A stretch of 5,043 bases of DNA from GCA-016699975 sp964515255 (GTDB taxonomy: Bacteria > Patescibacteriota > Minisyncoccia > Moranbacterales > UBA1568). A program made the position numbers and the translations under genes. The notes under the pieces were generated by a model. That model ran no database searches. It saw only the letters and a program-made list of their open reading frames with translations, and was not told the origin of the DNA. Shown piece after piece: positions 1-5,043 of this stretch (within the stretch, counting starts at the first letter, position 1; every line of letters begins with the position of its first letter). Location of the stretch: contig CAZETL010000051.1 of NCBI GenBank assembly GCA_964515255.1, positions 1 to 5,043 on the forward strand. Reading direction: 5' to 3'.

Positions 1-1
1 G

Positions 2-88
2 CGGAAAGGGAGGGATTCGAACCCTCGATACCCTTTCGGGTATACCGCTTTTCGAGAGCGGCGCCTTCAACCACTCGGCCACCTTTCC
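2..88 (-). tRNA. tRNA-Ser (anticodon CGA)
   Basis: Read on the minus strand this folds as a complete class II tRNA of 87 nt. The acceptor stem is GGAAAGG (82-88) with CCTTTCC (3-9), and the discriminator base is G. The anticodon stem CCGCT/AGCGG encloses the loop CTCGAAA, which gives anticodon CGA reading UCG codons. A long variable arm (TATACCC, GAAA loop, GGGTATC) is the hallmark of Ser/Leu/Tyr tRNAs. The T arm is GAGGG-TTCGAAT-CCCTC. The CGA anticodon, long variable arm and G discriminator together indicate serine. The one base visible after the discriminator is C, so an encoded CCA is possible but is cut off by the window edge. The gene lies 52 nt downstream of pyk on the same strand, with no convincing promoter of its own in the gap, so it may depend on read-through and RNase P processing (inference). 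Confidence 0.97.
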
Positions 89-93
89 TTATT

Positions 94-118
94 ACTTCCC
101 CAGCAAAGCTCGGGAAGT
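94..118 (-). terminator. Hairpin between pyk and tRNA-Ser, possible terminator or processing element
   Basis: A 7-bp stem (ACTTCCC/GGGAAGT on the minus strand) is followed by a 1x1 G-G mismatch, 3 further pairs (AGC/GCT) and a TTT loop. The structure is strong and fills most of the pyk-tRNA gap. Neither strand shows a U-tract after it (AATAAGG on minus, GAAAAATC on plus), so it is not a standard intrinsic terminator. It could stabilise the pyk mRNA 3' end after the tRNA is cut away. The hairpin is seen directly; its role is inference. Confidence 0.4.
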
Positions 119-140
119 GAAAAATCAAACAAACGCTTCC

Positions 141-1568
141 TCACGAGATTTCCCTCACCCCGACCAATTGCAGTTGATCGCTCTTTCGATGCCGCCCAAG
201 GCAAAGCACCGCTCGCTCCCCCTTCTTTACCTTTCCCTCTCGAAGAAGCTTCTCAATGAGCTGGTCAATAATTCCATCCAACTGCGCATCCTCCGCAAAC
301 AGCGACGCGTCAACACCCCAGAACAGTCCCATGCGATTCCATGCTCGCGCATTGTTCGTCGCCACAAAGAGCCTTGAACTGGGACGGAAATGCGACATGA
401 GCCTCGCTGTGAATCCACTCTCACTGAGAAGAAGTATGATATCCGCATCGTAACTCTTCGCGAGTTCGTAAACGCTCCGCACCATGACGGCGTATTCGGA
501 CCGGAGGTTCATGCCAATTGTCTGGTATACATCATCAAAGGGAGATTCTTCCGTATGCGCGATAATCTCCGCCATGGTTGCAATCGTCTCGACTGGATAT
601 TTTCCCATCGCCGATTCCTCCGAAAGCATCACTGCATCCGCATGATCGATGACTGCATTTGTGACGTCGCTCACTTCGGCCCGGGTCGGCCTCGGATTCT
701 CCGTCATGGATTTCATCATCTGCGTCGCGACGATGACCGGCCGCACCGCCGAGAGACTTGCCGCAATGATCTCTTTCTGGAGAATAGCGACTCGCGTCTC
801 GGGAAGCTCGATACCGAGGTCGCCGCGCGCCACCATGACCGCATCCGCCTCGCGAACAATTTCGGCAAGATTCTTCACAGCTTCTTTTCGTTCGATCTTC
901 ACCACGATCTTCGGCCACTCCGCCTCAGTCACCGGACATTCTTCGAAAAGTTTCCTCATCGACTTCACATCGTCGGCACTTCCCACAAACGAAAGCCCGA
1001 TATAATCAACCTTCTCTCCGACTACAAACCGGATATCCTTGAGATCTTTCTCCGTGATGACCGGGAGCGACAGTTTCGAATCCGGCAAATTCACGCCCTT
1101 TCGATTCTTGACGTCTCCATCGTTGATCGCCTCAAGTTCAAGCACATCTCCTTCTTTCTTCGCGACGCGGAATTGCAAGAGTCCATCCTCAATAAGGACA
1201 ATGTGATCGACTTCGATGTCGCTCGCGATGCCCGGCTGATCAAAGAGAAACGTATGCGATCGATCGGAATGAATTAGATCTTTTCGCCCCACATCCGAGA
1301 CAAGAACTCGATCCCCCTTTATTACATGAAACGGCTCTTCGAGTACCGTCCGAATGCGAGGCCCTTGGATATCGGCAAGAATCGCGATCGGCGTTCCGAG
1401 CTCCTCGGAAACTTCGCGGATCCGATTTATCAGTGTTCCGTGCCACTCATGGGCGCCGTGGGAGAAGTTGAGACGGGCGACATTCATGCCGGCTTTTGCC
1501 ATGGCAAGCAATGTCTCTTTCGCTTCGGATGCTGGCCCGATAGTAGCGACAATTTTCGTATGTTTCAT
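141..1568 (-). CDS. pyk: Pyruvate kinase
   Basis: Converts phosphoenolpyruvate and ADP to pyruvate and ATP, the last step of glycolysis, in the cytoplasm. At 475 aa it matches the usual bacterial length (about 470). The family start KIVATIGPAS is at residues 5-14. The MNVARLNFSHG segment (28-38) carries Arg32, Asn34 and Ser36, equivalent to substrate and cation ligands. DIQGPRIRT (66-74) opens the B domain (about 67-163). The catalytic lysine is Lys224 in VVKIE, the metal ligands are Glu226 and Asp250 (ARGDLGIELP), and Thr282 lies in ATQM. PTRAEVSDV (294-302) and MLSEESAMGKYP (314-325) are conserved. The C domain (about 355-475) includes the effector-loop-like segment SESGFTARL (382-390). Residues at the cation site (Ile67, Gln68, Arg71) are the K+-independent type, with Arg in place of Lys. 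The ATG at 1568 is supported by the family N-terminus, although no good Shine-Dalgarno lies before it (only GAGG, about 25 nt away). A candidate promoter is just upstream. Confidence 0.97.
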   Translation of the reverse strand: MKHTKIVATIGPASEAKETLLAMAKAGMNVARLNFSHGAHEWHGTLINRIREVSEELGTPIAILADIQGPRIRTVLEEPFHVIKGDRVLVSDVGRKDLIHSDRSHTFLFDQPGIASDIEVDHIVLIEDGLLQFRVAKKEGDVLELEAINDGDVKNRKGVNLPDSKLSLPVITEKDLKDIRFVVGEKVDYIGLSFVGSADDVKSMRKLFEECPVTEAEWPKIVVKIERKEAVKNLAEIVREADAVMVARGDLGIELPETRVAILQKEIIAASLSAVRPVIVATQMMKSMTENPRPTRAEVSDVTNAVIDHADAVMLSEESAMGKYPVETIATMAEIIAHTEESPFDDVYQTIGMNLRSEYAVMVRSVYELAKSYDADIILLLSESGFTARLMSHFRPSSRLFVATNNARAWNRMGLFWGVDASLFAEDAQLDGIIDQLIEKLLREGKVKKGERAVLCLGRHRKSDQLQLVGVREIS

Positions 1569-1621
1569 AACTGGAGAACAACAAGAACAAAAACCTCAAA
1601 ACAAGGGGAGGTCCACGGGAG

Positions 1622-1650
1622 ATAGTATCAGGAAGATCCCAATATTGCAA
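1622..1650 (-). promoter_or_regulatory. Candidate sigma70-type promoter for pyk
   Basis: On the minus strand TTGCAA (1645-1650, -35, 4/6 matches) is separated by exactly 17 bp from TACTAT (1622-1627, -10, 4/6 matches). It lies about 55 bp upstream of the pyk ATG and directly after the hairpin that may end the preceding transcript. This arrangement would give pyk its own transcription unit with a leader of roughly 45-50 nt. Each hexamer is only a partial match, and TTGCAA also occurs inside genes in this window, so this is a prediction. Confidence 0.4.
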
Positions 1651-1651
1651 A

Positions 1652-1677
1652 GGAGAGCTCCGACAACCGGGCTCCCC
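1652..1677 (-). terminator. Weak intrinsic terminator after the DUF4870 gene
   Basis: On the minus strand GGGGAGC (1671-1677) pairs with GCTCTCC (1652-1658), including one G-U pair. An inner CCG/CGG extends the stem past a bulged A. It is followed by only TTTGCAATATT, a poor U-tract. It lies about 35 nt after the DUF4870 stop codon and just before the candidate pyk promoter, a sensible place for a boundary. The hairpin is real in sequence; termination strength is uncertain. Confidence 0.4.
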
Positions 1678-1712
1678 CGCAAAAATACCAGCATCCGCAG
1701 CTCACTTGCGTT

Positions 1713-2075
1713 TCAGATATTGATCTTCTTTGCAAGGTCGCCCACTACGGGCATTTCCCACTTCTCTCCCTTGAATGCTTTGAAAAGGCCCATGACATTC
1801 AAAACAAAGACGGCAATACCCGCCATCCATCCAATAATCGGAAACCAGAACACGAAGCTTCCGATAATCCATACGATGAGGAGCGCCAAACCCTGCTTTG
1901 CATGGAACTGGCAGTATGCGCTCTCGCGCTTCAAGAAAAGCGGCACAGCAACCAAAACGCCAAGATAGCTTAATGCAGCCACCAGCTTATTTGCCTCGAT
2001 ATCCGGATCACTCGCTGTTTTCGGAACTTCCGGAGTGCTCTGGCCGCCTCCTTGCCCCGACATTTCTTCTGTCAT
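1713..2075 (-). CDS. DUF4870 family small membrane protein
   Basis: A 120-aa predicted inner-membrane protein. Residues 1-27 are a polar, Gly/Gln/Pro-rich cytoplasmic-type tail. Three hydrophobic segments follow at about 30-47, 61-80 and 81-102. The segment between the first two, FHAKQGLALL (57-66), is the recognisable signature of the DUF4870 (Tic20-like fold) family, in which an F/Y-H-x-K/R-Q-G/A motif precedes the second helix. The C-terminal MPVVGDLAKKI (108-118) matches the usual LPLLG-x-LA-x-KI ending of the family. The biochemical function of DUF4870 proteins is not established. The start is the ATG at 2075, preceded by a weak GGAA; Met5 is an alternative start. It follows htpX on the same strand after a 118-bp gap containing a likely terminator, so it is probably a separate transcription unit. 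No clear promoter was found in that gap. Confidence 0.85.
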   Translation of the reverse strand: MTEEMSGQGGGQSTPEVPKTASDPDIEANKLVAALSYLGVLVAVPLFLKRESAYCQFHAKQGLALLIVWIIGSFVFWFPIIGWMAGIAVFVLNVMGLFKAFKGEKWEMPVVGDLAKKINI

Positions 2076-2136
2076 ATACGTATTCCAAAAAAATTAAAAC
2101 GGAACCAAATAGTCATCGAGAGATTGCAATGATTCG

Positions 2137-2184
2137 AAAAAAGAATCTCCCTCTCACAAACCTAGGACGAAACTCGAAAAGGAG
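2137..2184 (-). terminator. Intrinsic terminator after htpX
   Basis: On the minus strand CTCCTTTTC (2176-2184) pairs with GAGAGGGAG (2147-2155) in a 9-bp stem with two G-U pairs and a 20-nt loop. It is followed by ATTCTTTTTT (U6 at 2137-2142). It begins 10 nt after the htpX stop codon. Stem plus U-run is the classic form, but the large loop and wobble pairs lower confidence. Confidence 0.5.
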
Positions 2185-2193
2185 CAAATTAAT

Positions 2194-3084
2194 CTACACC
2201 TTCATCCCTCTGAGAGCCGCGATGCGGTCTTCAACCGGGGGATGCGTCATGAAAAGCTTCGTAATGTTCTTTCCCTTGAAGGGATTCGCGATGTAGAGAT
2301 GCGCCGTCGCTCGATTCGCCGCTTCGAGCGGCTCCGTGTCGCGAGATATTTTCTCAAGCGCGCTCGCGAGTCCGTCGGGGTAGCGCGTGAGAAGCGCACC
2401 GGAAGCGTCCGCCAAAAACTCTCGCTTCCGCGAGATCGCAAGCTGCATCAACGTCGCTGCAATCGGGGCAAGGATTGAGAGAACGATCGCAAGTACGAAA
2501 AATATCACCTGAAGCTGTCCGTTTCCCTCTTCGCGATCTCGACGCCCGAAAAAAGCCCAGTGCCGAAACCAGTCCGCAAGGAGAGCGATAAACCCCACCA
2601 AGACCACAACGACCGTCGAGAGGAGAATGTCGCGGTTTCCGATATGCGAAAGTTCATGCGCGGCGACCCCCTCAAGTTCGCTTCGATTGAGACGCTGTAG
2701 AATGCCCGTCGTGAAGCAAATAACCCCATGCTTCGCGTCGCGGCCGGTTGCGAACGCATTCATCGCTGTGTCTTCGATCACGAAAATGCGCGGTACCGGG
2801 AGCCCTGCAGTGATACAGAGATTCTCGACGATATTGTAAATATCTCGCGCATTCTCGCGCGTCACTTCTTTTGCGCCGCTCATCGCGAGCACGATCTTGT
2901 CGCTCCACCAGTACGACCCGAAGCTCATCACGATCGAGAAAATGACCGCGCCGTAGAGAATAGCACTATCTCCCATCGCCCCGGCAAATACATAGCCGAC
3001 ACCAATGACAAATGCCAAAAATCCGGTCATGTAGACCCATGTCAATCGAGTATTGCGATCATGTGAAGTATAGAGAGTCGCCAT
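2194..3084 (-). CDS. htpX: Membrane zinc metalloprotease HtpX (M48 family)
   Basis: An integral-membrane peptidase that degrades misfolded or damaged membrane proteins, with its active site on the cytoplasmic side. The chosen product is 296 aa, close to the 293 aa of E. coli HtpX. It starts MATLYTSHDRNTRLTW, the typical HtpX N-terminus (MATLYT...). The zinc site HELSH is at residues 143-147 (His143, Glu144, His147; DNA 2644-2658). The third ligand is Glu222 in SRKREFLADASGA (218-230). The NAFATG motif (109-114) and C-terminal THPPVEDRIAAL (280-291) are family hallmarks. Hydrophobic segments lie at about 20-37, 41-58, 152-172 and 193-213. The frame stays open upstream to a TTG at 3240, but the extra 52 residues do not resemble HtpX. 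The ATG at 3084 has an AGGA 12 nt upstream, so the short form is preferred. It is the third gene after lemA and the unknown gene, and all catalytic residues are intact. Confidence 0.95.
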   Translation of the reverse strand: MATLYTSHDRNTRLTWVYMTGFLAFVIGVGYVFAGAMGDSAILYGAVIFSIVMSFGSYWWSDKIVLAMSGAKEVTRENARDIYNIVENLCITAGLPVPRIFVIEDTAMNAFATGRDAKHGVICFTTGILQRLNRSELEGVAAHELSHIGNRDILLSTVVVVLVGFIALLADWFRHWAFFGRRDREEGNGQLQVIFFVLAIVLSILAPIAATLMQLAISRKREFLADASGALLTRYPDGLASALEKISRDTEPLEAANRATAHLYIANPFKGKNITKLFMTHPPVEDRIAALRGMKV

Positions 3085-3096
3085 AAAGTTCAAAGT

Positions 3097-3100
3097 TCCT
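3097..3100 (-). promoter_or_regulatory. Ribosome-binding site supporting the htpX ATG at 3084
   Basis: AGGA on the minus strand (within TAGGAAC) lies 12 nt before the ATG at 3084. The spacing is a little long but usable. Together with the family-typical MATLYT start it decides against the upstream TTG at 3240. Confidence 0.45.
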
Positions 3101-3243
3101 AGTAGTGCTAACCTGCGATAAATATCCTCTTGAGATTTGAGATCGTTTTGGTTGTTTGCAACTTTTATTTTTTCGAATCGTAGATTCCAGATTCCACAGG
3201 AACACCAGAAAAAGATTCTCTTCGCAGTGAGCAATTCCAAATT

Positions 3244-3846
3244 TCATTGCTTCAGAATTTTTGTGATCCTATGCCCTACAGGGATTCCCGATGCGAAAAT
3301 TTTTTCCATGGCGCCACCCACCGCTGATCCCGCAATTCTTATCGATTCAGGCGTCTCTTCAAAAAGAACTTCCGGCATCCCCCGAACGCCAATCTCCACA
3401 GGAAAAACGCCTTCCGATATTCCCGTCTTTTCAAAACAGTGTCCAATAATATTCTCTTGGGAAAGCGGCGACCTTACGATACGAAGAAGTTCATTTTTCT
3501 CCGCTTCGGAAACAAAGACTACCTTCCCCATAATTGGCTGATCCTTGTACGATTCCCGCTTTTTCTTGAATCGCCATGAACTCCCATCTTCCGAGACAAA
3601 ATACACCGATCCCTGCTCAGTCTCGAAGACAGAGTGAAAAAATTCCTTCCGATCCATTAACTCTCGCAGAAACTCTGAAATAGCTTCCTGCTTTCTTCTT
3701 CCGATATCAGAACCCCCTCCACCTTTATCGCACTCGTTGTACAGCGCATCAAGCCTCCCAGAGAGAGCCTTCCTCAATCCAGAGAGATTTTGCACATTTG
3801 AATCCGCCTTCTCATGAACCGCTCGCTCCCTCTCAAGAAAATCCAT
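3244..3846 (-). CDS. Uncharacterised 200-aa protein between LemA and HtpX
   Basis: I do not recognise a family. The 200-aa product has no signal peptide or membrane segment and looks cytoplasmic. Residues 1-36 are charged and probably helical (possible coiled coil). A GGGG linker at 42-45 is followed by a second charged helical stretch (about 48-70). The remaining part (about 79-200) looks like a mixed alpha/beta domain, with strand-like VYFVSEDGSSWRF (81-93) and GKVVFVSE (107-114), and a C-terminal GIPVGHRITKIL (187-198). The start ATG at 3846 lies 13 nt after the lemA stop, and its AGGA overlaps that stop, which implies translational coupling. The continuous open frame, the tight spacing and a credible start make it a real gene. 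Its position between lemA and htpX suggests a role linked to that pair, perhaps as an adaptor or substrate-side factor; this is inference from context only. Confidence 0.85.
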   Translation of the reverse strand: MDFLERERAVHEKADSNVQNLSGLRKALSGRLDALYNECDKGGGGSDIGRRKQEAISEFLRELMDRKEFFHSVFETEQGSVYFVSEDGSSWRFKKKRESYKDQPIMGKVVFVSEAEKNELLRIVRSPLSQENIIGHCFEKTGISEGVFPVEIGVRGMPEVLFEETPESIRIAGSAVGGAMEKIFASGIPVGHRITKILKQ

Positions 3847-3857
3847 ATCTGGGGATT

Positions 3858-3861
3858 TCCT
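3858..3861 (-). promoter_or_regulatory. Ribosome-binding site overlapping the lemA stop codon
   Basis: On the minus strand TAGGA contains both the TAG stop of lemA (3860-3862) and an AGGA Shine-Dalgarno core 11 nt before the ATG at 3846. The overlap suggests that the downstream 200-aa gene is translated in coupling with lemA. Confidence 0.5.
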
Positions 3862-4414
3862 AGAATTCCACTTTCACTGGCTGCTTCGCTGCCTCTTCTT
3901 CAAGTTCGAAAAATTCCCGCTTCGAGAAATTGAACATATTGGCAATGATATTCGTCGGCACCGTCTCAATCTTCGTGTTGAGTTCCATGACATTGCCATT
4001 GTAGAATCGCCGCGACGCTTGAATTTTGTTTTCCGTGTCGGAAAGTTCCCGTTGAAGTTCGAGGAAATTGGTATTTGCCTTGAGATCCGGATATGCCTCT
4101 GACACTGCAAAGAGACTCTTCAATGCTCCTGAGAGCATGTTTTCCGCCTCGGCGTGCTCGCCAACCGTTCCCGCTTGCATCGCTTTTGACCTCGCCTCCG
4201 TCACCTTCTCAAAAACTCCGGCCTCATGCGCCGCATACCCCTTTACCGTCGAGACAAGATTGGGGATGAGGTCGTACCGCCGCTTCAGCTGGACATCGAT
4301 ATCGCTCCACGCTTCCTCCGCGCGATTTTTGAACCGAATGAGGCCATTGTAAGCAGCAACGCCCCAGAGGACGAGCAATATGCCAGCGCCGACAATTATA
4401 TAAAGCCCAGTCAT
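3860..4414 (-). CDS. lemA: LemA family membrane-anchored protein
   Basis: A 184-aa protein, the usual LemA length. A short N-terminal stretch is followed by a single transmembrane anchor (about residues 4-22) and YNGLI-x-FKNR (22-31). The conserved block AWSDIDVQLKRRYDLIPNLV (35-54) is the LemA signature. The rest is a helical bundle with SEAYPDLKAN-x-NF (105-117), LQRELSDTENKIQASRRFYN (120-139) and the typical end region ANMFNFSKREFFELEEE (158-174). LemA proteins are anchored in the membrane by their N-terminus. Their biochemical role is unclear, although their genes frequently sit beside htpX or other M48 protease genes and a role in membrane quality control is often proposed. Here it is first of three co-directional genes. 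The ATG at 4414 has only a weak GGAA before it, and a stronger GGGAGGG lies too far upstream (about 20 nt). No clear promoter was found. Confidence 0.96.
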   Translation of the reverse strand: MTGLYIIVGAGILLVLWGVAAYNGLIRFKNRAEEAWSDIDVQLKRRYDLIPNLVSTVKGYAAHEAGVFEKVTEARSKAMQAGTVGEHAEAENMLSGALKSLFAVSEAYPDLKANTNFLELQRELSDTENKIQASRRFYNGNVMELNTKIETVPTNIIANMFNFSKREFFELEEEAAKQPVKVEF

Positions 4415-4435
4415 AAGAATATTCCGCGAAAATCC

Positions 4436-4453
4436 CTCCCAATGAATCGGGAG
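4436..4453 (-). other. Small hairpin in the lemA leader
   Basis: On the minus strand CTCCC (4449-4453) and GGGAG (4436-4440) can pair around an 8-nt loop. The 3' arm is part of GGGAGGG, the best Shine-Dalgarno-like sequence in this leader, but it sits about 20 nt from the lemA ATG. It could affect translation initiation, but a 5-bp stem may also be chance. Confidence 0.25.
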
Positions 4454-4552
4454 ACATCTCCGCCAACTAACGTATTAATGTGTCTACAGCTTAACATAAA
4501 ATCCCTATTTTTAGAAGCCTTTCCAGATCCGGATGGTAGGCACGCAAGAAAG

Positions 4553-4561
4553 TGCTATACT
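4553..4561 (+). promoter_or_regulatory. Extended -10 promoter element for the DUF212 gene
   Basis: TGCTATACT is an extended -10 (TGn followed by TATACT, 5/6 to TATAAT). No good -35 lies 17 bp upstream, as is common for extended -10 promoters. Predicted transcription would start near 4568, giving a leader of about 70 nt before the ATG at 4640. A perfect TTGACA hexamer follows at 4562-4567, but no matching -10 lies 16-18 bp after it. Confidence 0.45.
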
Positions 4562-4572
4562 TTGACAAGTAT
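4557..4572. promoter_or_regulatory. Perfect dyad overlapping the -10 element, possible operator
   Basis: ATACTT (4557-4562) and AAGTAT (4567-4572) form a perfect 6-bp inverted repeat around TGAC. It overlaps the TATACT -10 and the likely start site, where a bound repressor would block initiation. No regulator gene is in view, so function is inference. Confidence 0.3.
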
Positions 4573-4639
4573 GAGTGCGAGATGAATCTGCGAGTTCCGC
4601 TCCCGCACCCCCATCTCCAGCATTCGTAATTTCCACACT

Positions 4640-5043
4640 ATGATCCGAAGTGAAATCATCCTCTTTCTCGTGCCGATGCTTGTCGGTGTTACGACCGAAG
4701 GCATTAAATTTGCCAACTATTGCCGGAAGCACGGCTGGAATCTCCGGTATTCAATCACCTACGGGCACATGCCGAGCGCGCACACTGCCTTTGTCGCGTC
4801 TCTCGTTACAACGGTTGCTCTCTTTGACGGATTCTCGACAACCAGCTTCGCCATTGCGATCGCATTCGCCAGTATTGTCATCTTCGACGCGCTCCGCCTC
4901 CGCGTCTACATGGGCGAACACGCACATTTCCTCAACACGCTCGCGCAAGAGCTCAAACTCGACGAGAACCGGTTCCCGCGACTCAAGGAGCGAGTCGGCC
5001 ATAAGCCCGAAGAAGTCGCCGTCGGCGCGCTCGTCGGTGTTTT
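4640..5043 (+). CDS. DUF212 family membrane protein (PAP2/vanadium haloperoxidase-like), 3' end beyond window
   Basis: The frame is open from ATG 4640 to the window edge (134 full codons). It belongs to the DUF212 family (B. subtilis YuiD type), annotated as acid phosphatase/vanadium-dependent haloperoxidase related. An N-terminal hydrophobic helix (about residues 5-18) leads to GIKF. The family motif GHMPSAHTAFVASLVT (42-57) matches the usual GGMPSSHSA. A second membrane segment (about 67-83) runs into FDALRLRVYMGEHAHFLN (82-99), the counterpart of YDAAGVRRAAGKQAEVLN. LKERVGHKPEEVAVGALVGV (115-134) matches LKELLGHTPLEVFAGALLG. The family is usually about 140-160 aa, so only a short tail is missing. 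Substrate and activity of DUF212 proteins are not well established. It diverges from lemA. No Shine-Dalgarno precedes the ATG, but the family-like start and the lack of a nearby in-frame alternative support it. Confidence 0.93.
   Translation, partial: MIRSEIILFLVPMLVGVTTEGIKFANYCRKHGWNLRYSITYGHMPSAHTAFVASLVTTVALFDGFSTTSFAIAIAFASIVIFDALRLRVYMGEHAHFLNTLAQELKLDENRFPRLKERVGHKPEEVAVGALVGV

Noticed and set aside
89..94. TAATAA on the minus strand as a -10 for the tRNA.
   Set aside because: It directly abuts the tRNA 5' end, so a start about 7 nt later would fall inside the mature tRNA.
390..1277. A 295-codon open frame on the plus strand opposite pyk.
   Set aside because: It lies wholly antisense to a clear pyruvate kinase gene, and its translation is rich in His/Arg/Asp with no recognisable domain, as expected from the reverse strand of a biased coding sequence.
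1645..1650. TTGCAA in three intergenic gaps (1645, 2124, 3156) as a shared regulatory motif.
   Set aside because: The same hexamer also occurs inside pyk (about 1175) and inside the DUF4870 gene (about 1730), so it is not specific to intergenic sites.
1354..1968. A 204-codon plus-strand frame spanning the pyk start and the DUF4870 gene.
   Set aside because: It overlaps two well-supported minus-strand genes and shows no family features.
3085..3240. N-terminal extension of HtpX from the TTG at 3240.
   Set aside because: The added 52 residues do not resemble HtpX, while the ATG at 3084 gives the family-typical MATLYT start and normal length, with an AGGA upstream.
3198..3243. Possible terminator between the 200-aa gene and htpX, with a TCTTTTT run on the minus strand.
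   Set aside because: Only about 3 contiguous pairs can form before the T-run, so there is no convincing stem.
4562..4567. Perfect TTGACA hexamer as a -35 box on the plus strand.
   Set aside because: No -10-like hexamer lies 16-18 bp downstream (GAATCT, AATCTG and ATCTGC are all poor), so the upstream TATACT is the better promoter element.

Overview
This 5.0 kb window is an ordinary-looking bacterial chromosomal segment of roughly balanced GC content. It holds five complete protein genes, one partial protein gene and one tRNA gene. The gene mix suggests a Candidate Phyla Radiation (Patescibacteria) organism: a pyruvate kinase with an I-Q-x-x-R cation signature, a three-helix DUF4870 protein, a LemA/HtpX pair, a DUF212 protein, and weak Shine-Dalgarno sites. 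That assignment is inference and tentative. UGA serves as a normal stop: pyk, the DUF4870 gene and the 200-aa gene all end at TGA, and for pyk and the DUF4870 gene the end falls where the family normally ends. This argues against the UGA=Gly code of Gracilibacteria and Absconditabacteria.

Layout from right to left, in the direction of transcription of the minus-strand block: lemA (3860-4414), a 200-residue protein I do not recognise (3244-3846), the membrane metalloprotease gene htpX (2194-3084), a plausible intrinsic terminator (2137-2184), a small DUF4870 membrane protein (1713-2075), a weak hairpin terminator and a candidate promoter (1622-1677), pyruvate kinase (141-1568), a strong hairpin without a U-tract (94-118), and tRNA-Ser(CGA) (2-88). 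On the plus strand, diverging from lemA across a 225-bp spacer, is the 5' part of a DUF212 (PAP2/haloperoxidase-like) gene (4640 to window end). The spacer holds an extended -10 element overlapping a perfect 6-bp dyad.

Functionally, lemA, the unknown gene and htpX look like one operon for membrane protein quality control: the first two are 13 bp apart with an overlapping stop and ribosome-binding site. The unknown gene between two widely paired partners is the best candidate here for something undescribed. Pyruvate kinase is a full-length glycolytic enzyme whose cation-site residues predict K+-independent activity. I saw no mobile element, CRISPR array or phage gene. No stretch longer than 300 bases lacks a gene.
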